Source: an uncultured Lachnospiraceae bacterium (GTDB taxonomy: Bacteria; Bacillota; Clostridia; Lachnospirales; Lachnospiraceae). Taken from it: 6,829 nucleotides of DNA. A model generated the notes under the pieces. That model made no database searches. It was given only the letters and a program-made list of their open reading frames with translations, and was not told the DNA's origin. A program made the translations under genes and the position numbers. Within the stretch, counting starts at the first letter, position 1. Each line of letters opens with the position of its first letter. Shown piece after piece: positions 5,559 through 6,829 of the stretch. The stretch spans positions 1 through 6,829 of the forward strand of contig CACZNZ010000482.1 of NCBI GenBank assembly GCA_902782625.1, read 5' to 3'.

Positions 5559-6218
5559 TTATTTTCTCTTATCCAGTTTGTCTGACAGGATCATGCCGAT
5601 TGTCTGCAGAATCTGGACAAGAAGAATCAGCAATATAACCGTTACCAGCATAATACTGGTCTCATATCGATAGTATCCGTAACGTATGGCAATATCACCC
5701 AGTCCACCGCCTCCGACAGTTCCTGCCATAGCTGAATATCCAAGGATCGTTCCCAGTGCAATCGTTACTCCGACGATCAGCGATGTCCGTGCTTCCACAA
5801 GCATCACTTTCCAGACGATCGTCTTGGTGGTAGCTCCCATGGAACGGGCCGCCTCAATCACACCCGGATCTACTTCTCGCAGTGACGACTCCACCATTCT
5901 GGCAATAAATGGAATTGCCGCTACCGTAAGAGGCACGATTGTCGCCGTGGATCCATAGCTTTTCCCAACCAGCATCCTGGTAAAAGGAATCAGCAAAATC
6001 AGCAGGATCAGAAATGGAATACTTCTACCGATATTCGCAATCACGTCAAGTATTTTATATAAAACCTTGTTGGGTTTAATACCTTCTCTGTCGGATATCG
6101 TAAGCAGAATTCCCATAGGAAGTCCGAAAAGATAGCCGAACAACGTGGAGACAAGTGTCATATACAGAGTCTCACCGATTCCTCTGATGATCATATTGGT
6201 CACTTCTGCATTAAACAA
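5559..6218 (-). CDS. metI: MetI, methionine ABC transporter permease
   Basis: This is the membrane subunit that forms the methionine channel as a dimer with two MetN subunits. The 219-residue protein shows five hydrophobic segments (about 15-41, 54-83, 91-112, 140-165 and 186-213), as expected for MetI. The cytoplasmic coupling loop carries the EAA motif (Glu122-Ala-Ala, Gly128), which docks on MetN. NIGRSIPFLILLILLIPFT and GYSAMAGTVGGGGLGDIAIRYGYY are typical of the family. The start is a TTG at 6216-6218 overlapping the metN stop by 8 nt, with AGGAGG 9 nt upstream. The nearest in-frame ATG (codon 9, at 6194) would leave the ribosome site too far away. The ATG at 6209-6211 is out of frame. 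The overlap implies coupled translation with metN. Confidence 0.95.
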   Translation of the reverse strand: MFNAEVTNMIIRGIGETLYMTLVSTLFGYLFGLPMGILLTISDREGIKPNKVLYKILDVIANIGRSIPFLILLILLIPFTRMLVGKSYGSTATIVPLTVAAIPFIARMVESSLREVDPGVIEAARSMGATTKTIVWKVMLVEARTSLIVGVTIALGTILGYSAMAGTVGGGGLGDIAIRYGYYRYETSIMLVTVILLILLVQILQTIGMILSDKLDKRK

Positions 6219-6829
6219 TGTCCGTCACCTCCTCCACCGCAAGATTCCTTTCGGTAAGATAGTTGATGATCTCTTCCTGGGCACTGACATCATCAGGAAG
6301 CCCGAGAATCATCTCTCCCTGGGCAATTCCACCCACATCCCTGGTATCTGCTTTCAGGATGTTGACCGGTTTACCTGTCTTTAAGACCATATTAGCGATA
6401 ACCGGTTCAAATGCGGAATTCGTCTGATAGACGATGCGGATCTTACGCTCAGCCAAAAGTTCTTTCGTAAGATGCTCGTGGTCCTCATAACCGCTGTCAG
6501 CATCACGAAGCAGCAGATCCTTGGCCTCTTTGGTTTTGGGATGACTGAAAATGTCTGTGACAAGCCCTTTTTCCTTCACTTCTCCATCCGCCATGATCGC
6601 CACTTTCTTACATATCTGTCTTACGACAGACATCTGATGTGTGATGATCACGATCGTGATGCCAAAGTCCCGGTTGATCTTTTTGAGAAGAGCCAGAATC
6701 TGCGAAGTTGTCTGTGGATCGAGCGCACTGGTCGCTTCATCGCAGAGCAGAATCTTCGGATTGGATGCAAGAGCCCTCGCGATCGCTACTCTCTGCATCT
6801 GACCGCCGGACAGCTGTGCGGGATAAGCA
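6211..6829 (-). CDS. metN: MetN, methionine ABC transporter ATP-binding subunit (5' partial)
   Basis: This cytoplasmic ATPase drives methionine import. Only the C-terminal 205 residues or so are in the window; about 140 more, including the Walker A motif, should lie to the right. From the first complete codon, visible motifs are the ABC signature LSGGQ (6-10), Walker B KILLCDEATSALD (25-37) with catalytic Glu31, and the switch histidine His64 in VIITHQ. The last 75 or so residues (from RKIRIVYQ) form a NIL domain, the ACT-like regulatory domain through which intracellular methionine inhibits transport in MetN proteins. That domain distinguishes MetN from other ABC ATPases. A ribosome site for metI lies within its 3' end. 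The operon promoter, and any S-box riboswitch, would be outside the window. Confidence 0.95.
   Translation of the reverse strand, partial: AYPAQLSGGQMQRVAIARALASNPKILLCDEATSALDPQTTSQILALLKKINRDFGITIVIITHQMSVVRQICKKVAIMADGEVKEKGLVTDIFSHPKTKEAKDLLLRDADSGYEDHEHLTKELLAERKIRIVYQTNSAFEPVIANMVLKTGKPVNILKADTRDVGGIAQGEMILGLPDDVSAQEEIINYLTERNLAVEEVTDIV
6225..6235 (-). promoter_or_regulatory. Ribosome binding site that decides the metI start
   Basis: On the minus strand GGAGGAGGTGA lies inside the end of metN. Its AGGAGG core (6228-6233) is 9 nt before the TTG at 6218. The spacing supports TTG as the metI start rather than the ATG at 6194, which would be more than 30 nt away. Confidence 0.7.

Overview
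The window looks like chromosomal DNA from a low-to-moderate GC Gram-positive anaerobe, most likely a clostridial gut bacterium of the Lachnospiraceae type. This is inferred from strong AGGAGG-type ribosome sites, A/T-tract hairpin terminators, a MetQ lipoprotein, an SH3b–NlpC/P60 secreted hydrolase and the overall protein style. No rRNA, tRNA, CRISPR array or transposase gene was seen.

Plus-strand half (1-2400). The window opens inside a gene (stop at 1159) whose product aligns by eye with the AAA+ domain of McrB, the motor of the McrBC modification-dependent restriction system. Nearly every nucleotide-handling motif is altered. It ends the plus-strand unit: a strong hairpin terminator follows, and no McrC nuclease gene is present downstream. 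Next is a secreted cell-wall hydrolase (signal peptide, two SH3b domains, NlpC/P60 peptidase). It has its own promoter with a perfect -10 box, a poor -35 and, upstream, an exact match to the WalR (YycF) operator consensus. WalR is the classical regulator of such hydrolases in Firmicutes. A second hairpin terminator follows this gene.

Convergent junction (2316-2739). This stretch has no convincing gene. It holds the hydrolase terminator, two copies of a 12-bp direct repeat, and a GC-rich, nearly symmetric foldback of about 210 bp that looks like a dispersed palindromic repeat or MITE-like element.

Minus-strand half (2740-6829). Read right to left: metN (5' end beyond the window), metI and metQ form a methionine ABC importer operon, followed 4 nt later by surE, a nucleoside monophosphate phosphatase, and then a hairpin terminator. 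Beyond the terminator is a separately transcribed gene for a type I DAHP synthase, the first enzyme of aromatic amino acid synthesis. The importer genes are tightly coupled: metN and metI overlap by 8 nt with a TTG start for metI, and metQ and surE are 4 nt apart with no clear ribosome site for surE.

The most notable items are the McrB-like protein with altered catalytic motifs, the WalR-type site on the hydrolase promoter, and the foldback repeat. The importer and DAHP synthase genes are ordinary metabolic genes, apart from surE being attached to the methionine importer operon.
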